This document shows, piece by piece, positions 1 to 11,930 of a stretch of 64,000 nucleotides of DNA (positions are counted from its first letter, which is position 1; the number at the start of each line of letters is the position of its first letter). Below the pieces are notes generated by a model. The model did no database searches and was not told the origin of the DNA. It saw nothing but the letters and a program-made list of their open reading frames with translations. This stretch comes from Viscum album (Eukaryota > Streptophyta > Magnoliopsida > Santalales > Viscaceae). The DNA lies in contig CAUJRU010000136.1 in assembly GCA_963277665.1 (NCBI GenBank), positions 248,001-312,000 on the forward strand, written 5' to 3'. The position numbers and the translations under genes are program-made.

Positions 1-2794
1 TTTTAGAGTTATTAATCCTAGATATATCTGTGTGAGAACCCCATCCACATATAGTATGTACATGGAGATTTATTTTATTTAATAACCACTTACTCAATAC
101 TTAAAAAATATTGATTTTTTCTTATACGTAGTAATATCACTAAGGCTTTCTCTAGTGTTTTCTAATCATAATCCAAAAAATAACTATACGTTTTCTTTGA
201 TACCAACCATGAAAACAGTTTTATTTATTTCAAATTAACTCAACATTTAATATATAAAATTTCACATCATATAACTCTAAATATAGTGATGTACAGTTTC
301 TTTGGGAATTAGGTACATAACATAAAATCATTAATATAGGATATACTGACATTATTGAAAAAAATCAGCAACATGATTATAAATTTCCATGGATTTTTAA
401 AAATTAATAGCATAACATGGGGAAAATCAGAATAAAGGGGTGATATATAAAACACAATAAGGGATTAATTATGGAATAAGGTGATTCATGTTATGAAACA
501 AGAATATAAATTGGGAATAAAAATAGTATGAATCATAAAAATGAACAATGAGACATGATATATGATGATAATCATAACATGGGAAATGTAGAAACAACTT
601 AAAACATTGCATCATAATCATATGTCAAGCCTAAAATGCCCAGACCTAATGGTCTAAAAAATCCCATAAATGAATCTAGTTGACTCCACAACCCAACGTG
701 ATGTATCTTGATACTCTCAATTACCAAATTAATTGGAATGATATATAATTTTGGCCACACCCACCATATACATTTCATTGTAATTCTTATGTGCGCCACA
801 TAAATCGTACAACATGGATTCAGTCATCATACAATTTTATTCCATCATAATTGATTATAGAATAAGTGTATGTAAATCCCTAATCAAAATTATAATTTAA
901 TAAAGGTGTACACCCTTGATAGGGAATGGTTATTCCATTCACTACACAATTGGTTCAATATGAGAAAGCAGGATGATATTTTGTTTGCATAATCATGTCA
1001 ATTAATGATTCATAGAAAATGAGTTCATGAGAGAGAAATAATAAAACATATAACAATAACAAAAAATTTAAATAAAACACATGAGATAATAAAGAAACCT
1101 GAATTAAGAATATAATCCTAACTATATTTTGACATGGCAATGGGTGTACATAAAGAATCATGGGAGGCCTAATGACAGTTAAAGGAATCTATAATTATTT
1201 ATAAAACAAATTTTAAGTATGGGGGTAAGTAAGAACATATCCCAATATAAGAAAATGTAATTTAAAAAATAAAACATGAAAGAATTGATTTAATGGAAAT
1301 GAGAAGATTGAAATCACTTACATGAGTGTGTGACTCTAAATTCCTGGGATGTGATTCATGAGAGAATGGGGATGCCAAGAGAGGACTCGATAGAGTGTAT
1401 AGATGAGTGTGGACATTCTAAAATGAGTTTGTGGAAAGATAAATGGGAGACAGGGTGGGTTATATAGGAAAGTAGGTTGATTTCATTATTAATTAGTTTT
1501 TGGAATGTATATACTAAAATAAAAAAAACCACAAACCATGCCATGGGTTTTCCCATGGTTTCTACCAAATGGGATTGGTTATCAATATTCTATAAGTTCA
1601 GGGGACTATGTTAACAAAATAATTCCCTTAAGTATGTAGAGGTCAATCAAACTCTTAAATAAATGATTTTAAAACCAAAAAAATATATTAATAGATTTGG
1701 AGGATTTATAATGGATTTATAAAATAAAGAAAATAAAAAAAAATCATATTATTTTAAATTAAGAGAAATATATTTTATCACAAATACCCATTATTTAATT
1801 TATTACATCACTTTTGAGTCATTATAATGTCATAATTCAAAATGTATATTAATACAATATTTAAATTTTACCATAAAATTCAACTTTCTTAGAAAATTAT
1901 GATTAATTAACCATTAGATAATTTTTAAATTATGATTCTAAAAAATAATACTCATTTTATATAAATTATTATTTAAATATTTGATTCTAAATATAAAATA
2001 AAATTGATATTTTTAATGAAGTGGTGGGTTTTGTGATAACAATAGTTTTCAAAACCTTATAAAACAATAAATTTGACTTCATAAAAATAATATGATAATA
2101 TGTATTTGATAAAAATTATTTAATAATAATATTATAGAATTTTTTTTTAAAATCCATTAATTCAAAAATTCATTAAATGAATTTGAATGTTAACAAAAAA
2201 TATAATTTGTGCTTTATTGTAGCAAAATAAAAATTCATTACAATGTAATAATAAAAGTTTTGAAATATATTTATTATTATATAAAAAATAAATATCATAT
2301 TAATATTTATAGTTCCTTGATACATAAGCCTTTATTACACTAGAAAAATATCTAGGAGTAAGGTGTTTGATGGTGGCAATTTCATGAGGTGGTTCGACAT
2401 AAACGGTTTGGGTCGGGATCTTGATGAGATTGAAATTATCCCTTAAACGACATCACTCATGATTATGTTGTAAAATATCAGCATTGAGTTGGTAATGGGA
2501 AATTCAATGAGATTTTTTCTCCCTCATAAGCTTCGATAAATGGGAAACAAAGGGTATAATCCTACTGGATGAGGAAATCACATCCTTTTTCTATGAAGAT
2601 TAGAATTGTTAACACCCAATATTTATACTAATCATGTGATCACTGGTCAAAAGAAATATTATCAATGATAATAATGATTTTAGGTCTTTTAAAGTCAATT
2701 TTATATAATAAAAAAATATAATTACACGTGTTTTCTATAACTGGAATACATAATAATATATTTATTTAACTCCAAAGGTGAGTTTTATTTACTA
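1..2794. other. AT-rich block without a recognisable gene
   Basis: Very AT-rich DNA with short, stop-ridden frames only. About 2340-2610 is less AT-rich and looks like decayed coding or LTR sequence, but I could not match it to a protein family. It leads into the chromovirus remnant at 2795. No RNA gene or intact ORF is visible. Confidence 0.6.
330..1600 (-). repeat. possible degenerate LTR (minus strand)
   Basis: Read on the minus strand, there is a TATA box (CCTATATAA, 1460-1468), then C-rich leader-like sequence, then a consensus 5' splice donor (GTAAGT, complement of 1316-1321), and then a long AT-rich tract. This order resembles the promoter/U5 part of plant Ty3/gypsy LTRs. A perfect 7-bp hairpin with a 4-base loop (CCATGGG/CCCATGG) lies at 1541-1558, upstream of the TATA box. 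I found no second copy, primer site or target duplication, so the assignment is weak. A decayed host promoter is an alternative. Confidence 0.28.
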
Positions 2795-3297
2795 TAGATC
2801 GGGTCCTTATATATTATGTAGATAATCTTCATAAGCCATTAGATTTTGGTAAGGGAGACCAAATGTTATTGAGAGTCACCTGATGTTGAGGATTATAGAT
2901 ATTCGAACTAGGAGGGATGTTTTCCCTAAGGATTTTGTGGTTATTTGAGATCTAGAATAGGGTTGGAAGGGTTGTTTTTCGTCTATCCTTACCCCAAATG
3001 TTGGATTGGGTGCATGATTCCATACATGTGTCACAACTAATGAGGTACATTGATGATCATATGCACCTTATTGACTGGGGTGAGCTAGAATTTGAGGATG
3101 TTGGAAGCTTCTTGTAGTACCCAATGAAGTTCAATGATCAACAAGAGATGACCCAACATGGATGATCCATTCCCTTGGTTCATGAGTTACTGAAAAATGG
3201 GAGAGTATTAGAGATCTCCAAGTGGTGGGATGTCTTGATCTGGGCTCAACATGCCCACATTTTTGTTTTTATAGAAATTTTTGGGGAACAAAATATC
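2795..3297 (+). pseudogene. decayed chromovirus integrase C-terminus/chromodomain tail (element X)
   Basis: The forward frames, with several stops, keep the order of motifs seen at the end of Tekay/Del-type Ty3/gypsy pol. First comes the basic 'Y-D-N-x-x-x-x-L-F' segment and a 'GDQMLLRVT' stretch (about 2800-2880). Then come 'RVGRVVFRLSLP' (about 2960-2995), a 'VHDSIHVSQLMRYI' stretch matching the conserved VFHVS-LR-Y block (about 3010-3055), and a W-rich end (about 3200-3260). The tail runs into a 'GGGAACAAAATATCCGA' stretch and a polypurine tract, which is the usual junction of chromovirus pol with its 3' LTR. Everything upstream of the integrase tail is missing or unrecognisable. It cannot be functional. 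Confidence 0.7.
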
Positions 3298-3298
3298 C

Positions 3299-3309
3299 GA
3301 AGGAGGGAA
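3299..3309 (+). promoter_or_regulatory. polypurine tract of element X
   Basis: GAAGGAGGGAA lies between the pol remnant and the LTR start. It is the expected plus-strand primer position for reverse transcription. Confidence 0.6.
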
Positions 3310-3613
3310 TAATTTAGAGACATGTTATATTCCGTATAAGATTTTGAAATATATTAATGATTATTTAGGGAACCATGAATTGAGATAGTGTAGGATTCAA
3401 ATGACCAGTGTGCTTGGAATTTATTTTATAAAAGTATTAAATATATATTATATCACACATACATAATATTTAAAAAAATGGAATATATCAAAATAGGAGC
3501 CTAAAATATGTAATATATTTACATGGATGAATATGGAACATGGGGTCCACCCTATGAGCGACCTATATGTGGTCAATGATAGATATATAGATAGGGATGA
3601 TGTTCGCTAGTAT
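3310..3613 (+). repeat. 3' LTR of element X, segment 1
   Basis: From the polypurine tract on, the sequence can be aligned by eye with the start of the 54,417 LTR. The best block is 'CCAGTGTGCTTGGAATT' and the following ATTTTATAA...TATTAA, which matches 'CCGGTGTGCCCGGAATT' plus its flank near 54,511. The segment stops at the ATTAA target duplication of the solo LTR at 3619. Many C-to-T and G-to-A differences show that it is old. Confidence 0.6.
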
Positions 3614-4254
3614 ATTAATGTAAAGACCCGAAAATCCTGTGGGATTTTTTTTCTTAAATACATGGGAATTTTATGAGTCCGCAGTTTCTGACGACACCTG
3701 ATTCCGAGGCCCAGTGTGCCCAGAATCAATTTTGGAAGTTTTGTTCTGGTACATTAAGTAAACGTACGTGATGGTTTTTCTATCTTTTGAACCGGTGCTC
3801 GGAATTAAAATCCAAGGACACCAATGAACTCGCATCACCGGTATTTCCTTAAGAAGACATTTACCGCAGTTGCGTTTTATAAAGAGTGGTAATTAAATTT
3901 TGGGGTTTCTAAGTAAAATTTAAATAAAATTATTTGTTGCATAATTTTATTTGGATGGTAGTTAAATTCTCCAAAGGGAGGTTGGTGGTTGGGCTCACCC
4001 CCACATAACCTCCAATGGGAGGATATTATGTGGTGGGGACCACATGAGTTCAAACTCTTCACCTCCCATTTAAACTCCCTTGAACCCCCTTAAACTCTTG
4101 GAATTCCATGGTTTAATTCTTGCCAACACCCCACTATTAATGAAGAGAATTAATTCATTTTTAATTAAAATCTTTTTGAATCCATACCTCCACATTTAAT
4201 CTAATGTTTTGTCACATTTAATGGGCGAAAACTCTTGAGTTGTTGTGCCATAAA

Positions 4255-4280
4255 AATAATAGAGAATAATCTCTATTATT
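4255..4280. promoter_or_regulatory. 11-bp hairpin before the LTR leader
   Basis: AATAATAGAGA, loop ATAA, then TCTCTATTATT is a perfect inverted repeat. It sits where the related 54-kb LTR has its palindromic TATA region, so it may mark the promoter of this solo LTR. Function is inferred from position only. Confidence 0.35.
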
Positions 4281-4699
4281 TTGGATTAACTTTGTGGAGA
4301 GCTAAGGAGAAGAGGGAGAGACTTCTTCCCACGAAGAACACGAAGAACATCTCCTCAACTTCTTCAACTTGGTTAAGAATGTGAGGTGATGCCCACGAGG
4401 AATTCCTGTCTTTCTTCCTCTTCCTCTACGACAAGGGAGAAGACACCACCCACAAAGGACGCCGCCAACGACAACGACTTTCCCTGACGTTGATGGAACG
4501 ATGTACATTTTCTACGACACCATATTCCATGACTTCGACAAACATTCTTGAATCGATGTAGGGGTATTTGTTTAATTTTAAATGAATAAAATTATATCCT
4601 CGATTCTTTGATGTTTACTTTGTTTGACGGTGGCCTTTTGTTATCATATAACGCTGATGGCGCGGACTGAACAAACACGGCTTGACATCCCTCCATTGG

Positions 4700-5350
4700 C
4701 TTATATTGATTGACATCGGAGGCTGAGGTGGCGTGGCGCCGTCGCGTCGTGTGGAGTGCAGCAGGTTCGTGACACCGTCGCGCCGCGGTGGAGGTGCAGA
4801 TGCGGCTGACCGAGCCGGCTGCCGTGGAGCCGGGCAGCGGGACGACCAGCCGACCCGCTGGAATACCACGGTGCCCGAAGGCACCTCATGGAGAAAGACC
4901 GTAGCTTGCAACCTCGGGCCACTCAGCTGGAGGAGAACTAGCCGGTTGGGCTGGAGGATCGCGGCGCCCGCAGGCGATGTGCGGCGGAGGAACCGCGGCC
5001 CGCTTCCGCGGGCTGCACACCGGCCGAACCAATCGGGATGAAGAACAGCAGCGCCGCTTGGCGCTGCATGGGAAGAACCACAGCCCGCACAGCAGGCCGC
5101 GTGCTCTGGGCAGAACTGGGTGGCTACGGCCGGCCAGATATGGGAGAGGCGGGGCCGCTCGGCGCCGCCGGGCGAACCGGACCGGCCCGCTCTGCGGGCC
5201 GGTTCCACAGGTGGGCCGCGCCCCACCGGGCCCGGACGACCCCCTAGTTGGGTCGGACAACCCAACCAAGTCGGGCCGACCCCCCAGCCGGGTCGGACGT
5301 GCCGAGCCGGGTCGGGCCGACCCGCCATCCCACTGGGCTTAACGGGCCAG
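4700..5350. other. GC-rich island inside the solo LTR
   Basis: About 650 bp of very GC-rich sequence in an otherwise AT-rich window, with GGGTCGG/CCGACCC motifs repeated near 5240-5330. The related LTRs have a shorter GC-rich stretch at the same relative place (55,200-55,430 and 60,590-60,760), so it is an LTR leader feature rather than a gene. The long open frames in it, up to 262 codons on the minus strand, follow from GC richness and show no domain. Confidence 0.6.
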
Positions 5351-5689
5351 GCTTGACTTCGCTTAATTGAAAATATCTTCAAGACCGCGCATTCGAACGA
5401 CACGCCATCTATGGTACTAGGACCCTCACAAAAAGGCGGTCATTTTTCAATACTCTAAGTGAGTTTTGGACTAATTTGGAAAATGGTCGGGTTTGGAACA
5501 AGCATAAATCCAACCGGGCCCTTGGAACGGAAATACTAATAACTCACAGACCAGGCGTCTGATTGACGCACCGTCTGTCGCGTTGGGTTCCTTTTGATGA
5601 GACGGAACTACGAGATACATCAACTTAGGACTTCATTGATGTATCAATACTTGGATCGAGGAGCGAACCATCCCGGAATCGAGCGTGCT

Positions 5690-6000
5690 GTGTGCGAGAA
5701 CCCTAGAGATGGTTACGACTGAGATGTTGTAATCCTCTGTGGGTTCGACTGCGATGACTACTGTACTGGAATCCTACGTGGGTTTGACATCGATGACTAC
5801 TGTACTAGAATCATACGTGGGTTCGACCGGGATGATTACTATACCAGAATACTACATCGGTTCGATAGTTCTGACTTCTGTTCCTCTATCCTGTGTGGGT
5901 CCGGCAGAGTAGCTATTCATGTATCCTGTGTGGGTCCGACAACTTAGATGGTTATATATCCTATTTGGGTCCAACAACTTAGATGAATCAGTGACTACAT
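5690..6000 (+). repeat. ~40-bp minisatellite in the solo LTR
   Basis: Degenerate direct repeats of roughly 40 bp are built around 'TGACTACTGTACTGGAATC' and 'CGTGGGTTCGAC'. The clearest units run from about 5740 to 5870. Later copies shorten to 'TATCCTGTGTGGGTCCGAC'. The array occupies the same LTR position as the hairpin array at 56,378-56,985 but is unrelated in sequence. Confidence 0.7.
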
Positions 6001-6799
6001 CTGATCATCTCTATCTCTATACGAAAGATGTATACCTGTGTGAGTTGAGTCTTGTCTTTCAATCATTATCATCAATGTGATTGACTTTACTACCTGTGTG
6101 GACCGGGTTGTCATTGGGATCGAGTGATGGAGCCGGGCTGTGACTGGTAACTTAGGTATATGTATGGTAAAATAACTAAGTAGGGATGGTTGATACTTCA
6201 TGATTGTATATTTATTTTTTGTTTTATCCTTTGTGGATTCTGGGAGAACTTAGGGGGTCTCGGGGTCACCTACTGAGTATCGTTATACTCACCCTTGCAC
6301 AGGCTATGCCCGCACATCGTTGTGTTGGTTGTAGACGATAGACAACACTGATCGAGGTAGAGAGTTGTAGAACTGGACGGTACCCGAAGGTGGATCACTT
6401 GGCGAGGCATACTCGGAGCAGACAGACAGACCTAGGGTGCCAAGGAGGCCATCTGTACCCACCCATCAGGTGGGATTCCTGGAGGACGTCTCAGTAGTTT
6501 CTGTTTACCTTTCTGCAGTTGTACTAGCTTTACAGTTATTGTCATTTACTATTGGGCTTGTATTTCCGACCCCTTTCCATTCAACACTTAATTTTGTATA
6601 CAGTTTAACTTAATGTTTACTTATAGTTTCGTACTCTGTTTCTTGTGTCTAGGCTAAGTGTGTGTTACAGGTTAAAAGGGTAATGCCTTCCCTTTTTATA
6701 GGGAATATGCCTTTGGTGCTAGTCGTCAGCCCCTAACCTATGGAAGGCGGTCTTGGGGTAGTCATGGCATGGGCCATGAGGACGAGTCGTGAAAATTAA

Positions 6800-7532
6800 A
6801 TGGATTAAATAAGTAATTTATTAAACTAATTTAGTTGATTAAAAAAACCAATTTCCCTCTTTAAATAATTATTAATTTAAATTCTCCATTATTAGTTGCA
6901 TACCCCTAGGATAATTAAGAGAAAATTCATTGTGGAATTCTTTATTGAATTAGAATAGGATGATATAAGATGACCAGATCGAGGAGGTTTGATAGTAAAT
7001 GAATACATCACATATTCTTCATCATTGGTGAATGTGTTATTTAGTAATTAGCAATCCAAATTTTATATAGTACTCTATGATAATGGATTTAGCCCTCTTG
7101 ATTAAATTGAAAAAATCATGAATTTGTTCTTCTTGTCTCCTATTTATAATTTAACACCCCTCATAAGATCCCATTTCATAATATATTGTTTTATTTCAAT
7201 TTATTATTCAATATACCAGGATCTCACCATCTATTGATTTATTGGATATTTTTGGACAATAACCATTGGAAAGTGATTTTTATTACCCTTATTAAAGATT
7301 ATTTCTACCATTATTCTTCATTATAGGCCTATAAGGATGTGGTTCAAATTTTTCAGGGTGGGTACGACTACGATCGAATCCCTTAGAATCATGATGTTTG
7401 GGGGAATGAAAATAAGGATGGTGATTTTTGGAAGGATCATTATCCATTATGGTATGTGTGTGATTATTACTCTAGTTCTAGGATAATTTCCAGAGAGCAC
7501 AACAACAAAATAGGGTTTCCACAGCACCACCC
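6800..7532 (+). repeat. 3' LTR of element X, segment 2 (inferred)
   Basis: AT-rich sequence between the solo LTR and the CACTA-like element. It is assigned to the element X LTR only because the lengths add up: segments 1, 2 and 3 together make about 3.57 kb, close to the 3.42-3.46 kb of related LTRs. No direct sequence match was found in this piece, and no gene is visible. Confidence 0.35.
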
Positions 7533-8527
7533 ATTAATAGTGCTAAAAAAGCACTGATAAAGGGGGTACCTTTCTTAGTACTTTTTTTAGCGCAGATAAA
7601 GGAACCACCTTTAGCATAGATTTTTTTAGCATTGTTAAAAGGGGCCACCTTATCAGTGCTTTTTATAGTAGTGCTGATAAGGGGGGGGGGATTTCATTGC
7701 TTTTTCCTAGCATTGATAAAGATTATATTTCAACAAAAATAATTTTTCATGAAAAATAATATATTGATATATAATTATATTTATATTGGTATAAATATAA
7801 TATTTTTTTTTGAAATATGATTTAGTTAAGTATAAATAGGCTATTACATTTAATATATAATAAATTTAGTGAAAATGGATTTAAAATATTTTAAAAAATA
7901 TTATTAATTATTAATTATTAATTATCATCAACTAATAATTATATAATAGAAAATTGACATCACAAAAAATCAAAAAAATTAATAAAAGATATATAATATG
8001 TTGAAAAAGTAACTAAAACATCAAACAACCATAACTTTTGATCCGTGTGTCCGTTTGAGTTCTACATCATATCAAATCGAAGCCCAGGACGAGCTCCATG
8101 TTTTGGGACCTAGGGGATCCTTATGTCACATTTTTTGAGGCCAAAAGGCCTAAAATTACTCCAAAACTAAGTTTTTACTATGGATACCCAAATATTTTAA
8201 CATTTGAGGGAATTTCAACCTCGTTTCAGGGGGCCTTTTTGACCTTTTCATTGGGGATCGAATTTATTCTGAAGGGTTACATTTATATTGATATTATGGC
8301 TTCAAAATTGCATCATTTTTCACAATTTAATGTTACTTATAATCAATTATATAACTATATATACATATTTTTATATATTCACCCATATAAATTTAATTTT
8401 ATAAATAAATAATTATTCATATTTACATATAAAGTATATTTCTCAATATATAATACTTATCTAAATATAAAGCTAATATCCATTATATTTAAAATAAAAA
8501 TATGTTAATATTTATATATCCATATGA

Positions 8528-8544
8528 TGTGTGTGTGTGTGTGT
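8528..8544. repeat. (TG)n microsatellite
   Basis: Alternating TG tract inside the CACTA-like element. Other simple tracts are (TA)n at about 8812-8830 and 8855-8872, (TG)n at about 11,328-11,343 and (TA)n at 51,341-51,362. Confidence 0.9.
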
Positions 8545-8942
8545 ATTTGTGTGCGTCTGTATTGACAAACTGTTATATATTATCCATATATTCTAAACAT
8601 ATGTATATACATATTAATATATAATATTTGTAAATATATATTAATATGTATAATTATACTTACTAATACACATATAATGTGTTTTTGTGTTGTATATATG
8701 TATTTATTTATTTATAAAGACGCAAAAAAAAGCATATTTTATAAATGTATTTAAAACTGATCTTATAAATATATATTAATATACAAATAAATATATTAAT
8801 ATATAAGTATAACTATATATATATATATATTAATATAAATAAATAAATTAATTTATATATATATATATATTAATATATGAGTAAATATAACTAAATATAT
8901 ATAGATAAATAGATATATTAATAAATGAACAAAAAAACAATA

Positions 8943-9170
8943 TGGTGGAGTGGTAAAGGTTTAGGCACGTAGACAACAGGTCATGAGTTCGAATCCTTGG
9001 GGAGGCAGGTCACACACGTAGGTGGGGAATAAGGCCTAACACTTTTAATGGTTGGTGGGGGTTCTGTTAAAGGCCTGGGCCTGGATGGGGGCGTACGGGT
9101 GGGGGTGGGGGTGGTGAGGCACTGTAGAAGGGTGCTTCAAGCATTGTTGAAGCCCCTACCTGAATTGGAG
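8943..9170 (+). mobile_element. tRNA-derived SINE, copy 1
   Basis: An A-box-like TGGTGGAGTGGTAA (from 8943) is followed 42 bases later by a strong B box GAGTTCGAATCC (8985-8996). This is the internal RNA polymerase III promoter layout of a tRNA. The cloverleaf is not complete, and G-rich unrelated sequence follows (GGGGGTGGGG around 9090-9110), as in SINE bodies. The 3' limit is approximate. It lies inside the CACTA-like element, so it either inserted there or was captured by it. Confidence 0.6.
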
Positions 9171-9391
9171 AAATATTTTCTTAATATTTTTTAACTTTAC
9201 TCAGTGCTAAAAAAAGAACTGGTAAAATGGTTCTTTTATCAGCACCAAAAAAAGTACTCATAAAATAGTCCTTTATCAGTTCTTTTTTAGCGCTGATAAA
9301 AGACCCATTTTATCAACTGTTTTCTGAGCACTGATAAAAGGGACCCCTTTATCTTCACCTCGACTAATAGTTATTTTATAGTGCTATTAAT

Positions 9392-11930
9392 TCAATTTTC
9401 TAGAAATAATAGAGGCCATATTTTCGTTAGTGGAGGTAGTGATTAGAGGAGTTTTCACACATACATGCTTCATGGGACAAAAATAATCTATTTTCAGACA
9501 ATTGGAGGCCAAAAAATGATGGCTAGAGGAAACTATTAATAATATTTCTGTGTTCAATGGGTAACAATTATTATGGGGGACATGGATTTTATTAATGCCT
9601 AAAACAAGATATGTTTCATAAAAAATCTTGAATATAATGCGTGTTTTCTAGAAAAACATATGTCATGTAGTCCCTAGGCTATAGTGGTTAGGGTTTCTAG
9701 GTGTAAACAAAGTTTCACAAACCGTGTGGGATCCACACAGGCATACGATATGTTGTTGGTTCCCTAGAATAAACTCCAAGAGTAACAAGGAATAGACATT
9801 TCTAGAAACACATGCACAACCTTAATGTACAGGCTTGGACATGGCCATGTACCTAGTTTGGGACACTACTAGGTACATAGAAAAGTATATAAGCCTCAAT
9901 TAAAGGAAATTAAAACTTTCAGGAGGACACAATCATTCCACCGGTGGTCGAGACACATAGTATGAGAATTATACATCCCATGTATGATGAAATGGCATAT
10001 GATCCATGATTATATGGGACATTACCAGGTGACGAGGTTGGTTCTCATGACATGTAGACCCCAATTACTCTATGTTTCCCTTCCTAGATAGTTATTTGTG
10101 TGTCGAAAGGTACACATACATGAGCAGAGTTGGTGAAGCACAACATGTACACCTCTTACACACCATATACTTCCCTCTATAACTTCAACAACTCATATAT
10201 CATTTGTTTGACTTAGATTCTAGATCATTAGTAGCCTATAATGACTATCTTCTTCCAAGGATTCATTGGTGAACTTTATAGTGGCATTTGAGACACGATG
10301 TGATATTTTCTAAGAATGATGTTTATTCTTCTAGTGATTGAAGATAAAAGTGATAGGCTAGGCTCATTAGAGAGAGGTCAGGTATGGAAACCCCCTATTG
10401 TACCAGGTCTTGAGTCCCCCACACTCCTCACATTTTGTTGAGTCAAACCCATGGTGAAATAGAGAACGCGACCACTACATAATGAATGGACTTCCACTGA
10501 ATGACTAGGGAGTGGTTCATCTACCATGGGATTTAAATTACCATAATGGAATAGATTTTGGGTCCTCTACCTACTCTGTAGAATCCCCCTAATGAACTAC
10601 GGCTTAGATCCACAACATACTCATTATTTTCCACCTGCTGTAATATGGTGTGGTTCATCTACCAATAAAGGGGAAACACCTAGATGGACTAGGTGCGGGT
10701 CCTCTACCTATTAAGTTGAACCCTAATGTAAAATGGAATTTATAATTTACCTACTAAGTGGAAATAGATAGTTGAATTATGGATTGGATCCTCTACTAAC
10801 TGTAAGGAACCCCATGATATACTAGGGTGTGGGATCTTTATGTACTGAGTGGGACTCACAGATACACTAGGGAATGGGTTCTCACACTACTGAGTGGAAT
10901 CACCCTAATTTACTAATGAATGGTCCTAGTACATACTATGTGGAAAATCCTTGATATAATAGGGTGTGGGTCCTTTATCTACTTAGTGAAATCCCCATAC
11001 TAGACTAGGGTAGGGTTCCCCTGCCATTTGAGTTGAACCCTCCCTAATGCACTTGGGAATGTGTCATCCATATTTCTACTGAGTGCCAACCCATTATAGT
11101 ATAGATGTGTAGATCCTCTACTTATAAATTATTCCCCCACAACTATGTTTTTTTATAGAAATGTGTGGTTCCCCCACATGGTTTACTCAATATACACGTG
11201 AGATGATGGACATCAAAGATGGGCCATTTTCATTGCAGGAAGACTCATTGTCATGGGAGGGAAAATGAGGTGGAGATCCCATTTCTCTATCACATATTTA
11301 TCTAAATATATTTATATATATATATATTTGTGTGTGTGTGTGTGAATATGGTTATTTTCCTATTTGTTTTGGTAAAGACGAGTACTTCCATAGTGTCTTT
11401 TATTGAACTCTATTGGGGTTTATAGGAGTCCAACTCGGTATGTATATACTCACACATACATGATATTTTCCCATAGAAGTCATGTCCATTGTAGAAAAAT
11501 TAAGATCTATGGATCTTTCATAGGATCAAAGGGATACACTAGTGCATTGACCCCCATAGATTTCAGGTATTAGACATTAGGATTCATGATCTCTCTGCAT
11601 TTATTTGAGTTATTTTCAGGTTGGTACATCTTTTCTGAGAGGGATTATATTTTATTTTCTATTATGGATTAATCTATTTCACTATTTTTATTCTTTATAT
11701 GTTATCTCATGTGTGTTTTTACTCAATATCTCACTATCATTTATTATTATTCCAATTCACTTGTTCATTGAGATTTTTGGGTGCATGTGTACATGTACTT
11801 TTCTCAAAGGCATCCAATTTATGTTATTCCTTCCTAGAAATTTTCACCGCCCATGGTCTATGGAGGAGGGATTTAGGATGTGGAATCCCAGTCTTCCTCC
11901 TTATAATAGGTACTTTTTTATTTGGGTTAT
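9392..11930 (+). repeat. 3' LTR of element X, segment 3
   Basis: Two blocks align by eye with the 54-57 kb LTR. 'GGTATGTATATACTCACACA' near 11,435 matches the GAGTAT/ATACTC hairpin block. 'GGGTGCATGTGTACATGTAC' near 11,780, with 'CGCCCATGGTCTATGGAGG' near 11,848, matches the LTR end block at 57,735-57,835. The minisatellite at 10,385 begins about 1.95-2.0 kb into the reconstructed LTR, as the hairpin array does in the intact LTR. The exact 3' end is uncertain because the terminal bases have decayed. The open frame at 11,605-12,027 lies across this LTR end and is not a gene. Confidence 0.6.
10385..11150 (+). repeat. ~50-bp degenerate minisatellite
   Basis: About 14-15 imperfect units with the theme 'ACTAGGGTGTGGGTCCTCTA' followed by 'CCTACTGAGTGGAATCCCCC' and 'TAATG'. 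Units are easiest to follow between 10,560 and 11,050. Spacing varies around 50 bp because of indels. It lies inside the element X LTR. Confidence 0.7.

Larger units (their letters stand above)
3619..6794 (+). mobile_element. solo LTR of a chromovirus-type retrotransposon, TSD ATTAA
   Basis: The ends are TGTAAAGACCCG (3619) and GTCGTGAAA (6794, the terminal CA changed to AA). They are flanked by a perfect 5-bp duplication ATTAA at 3614-3618 and 6795-6799. The internal order matches the 54,417/59,781 LTRs: a GATTCCGAGGCCCAGTGTGC block near 3700, a GC-rich leader, a minisatellite, a GAGTAT...ATACTC hairpin at 6276-6291, and a 'CGTCAGCCCCTAACCTATGG' block near 6725. There are no internal genes, so it is the product of LTR-LTR recombination. 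At 3176 bp it is somewhat shorter than the related 3.4-kb LTRs and clearly diverged from them. Confidence 0.85.
7533..9391. mobile_element. CACTA-like non-autonomous DNA element with palindromic subterminal repeats
   Basis: Imperfect terminal inverted repeats ATTAATAGTGCTA (7533-7545) and TAGTGCTATTAAT (9379-9391) enclose about 1.86 kb. Both subterminal zones (7540-7730 and 9195-9370) are packed with inverted copies of a GCGCTGATAAAGG / CCTTTATCAGTGCT motif separated by A/T tracts. Such repetitive subterminal motifs are typical of En/Spm (CACTA) elements. The interior holds an AT-rich tract, a leader-like stretch around 8010-8100, microsatellites and a SINE, but no transposase. I did not find a clear CACTA terminus or a 3-bp target duplication, so a MITE of another superfamily is possible. 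Confidence 0.5.

Noticed and set aside
4615..5403. 262-codon minus-strand ORF and overlapping plus-strand ORFs in GC-rich sequence
   Set aside because: They lie wholly inside the solo LTR, are low-complexity (Pro/Gly/Arg-rich) in every frame and show no domain. High GC content lowers stop frequency.
8098..8412. 104-codon ORF in the CACTA-like element
   Set aside because: It begins in a non-coding leader-like stretch and runs into AT-rich sequence. It shows no transposase motif.
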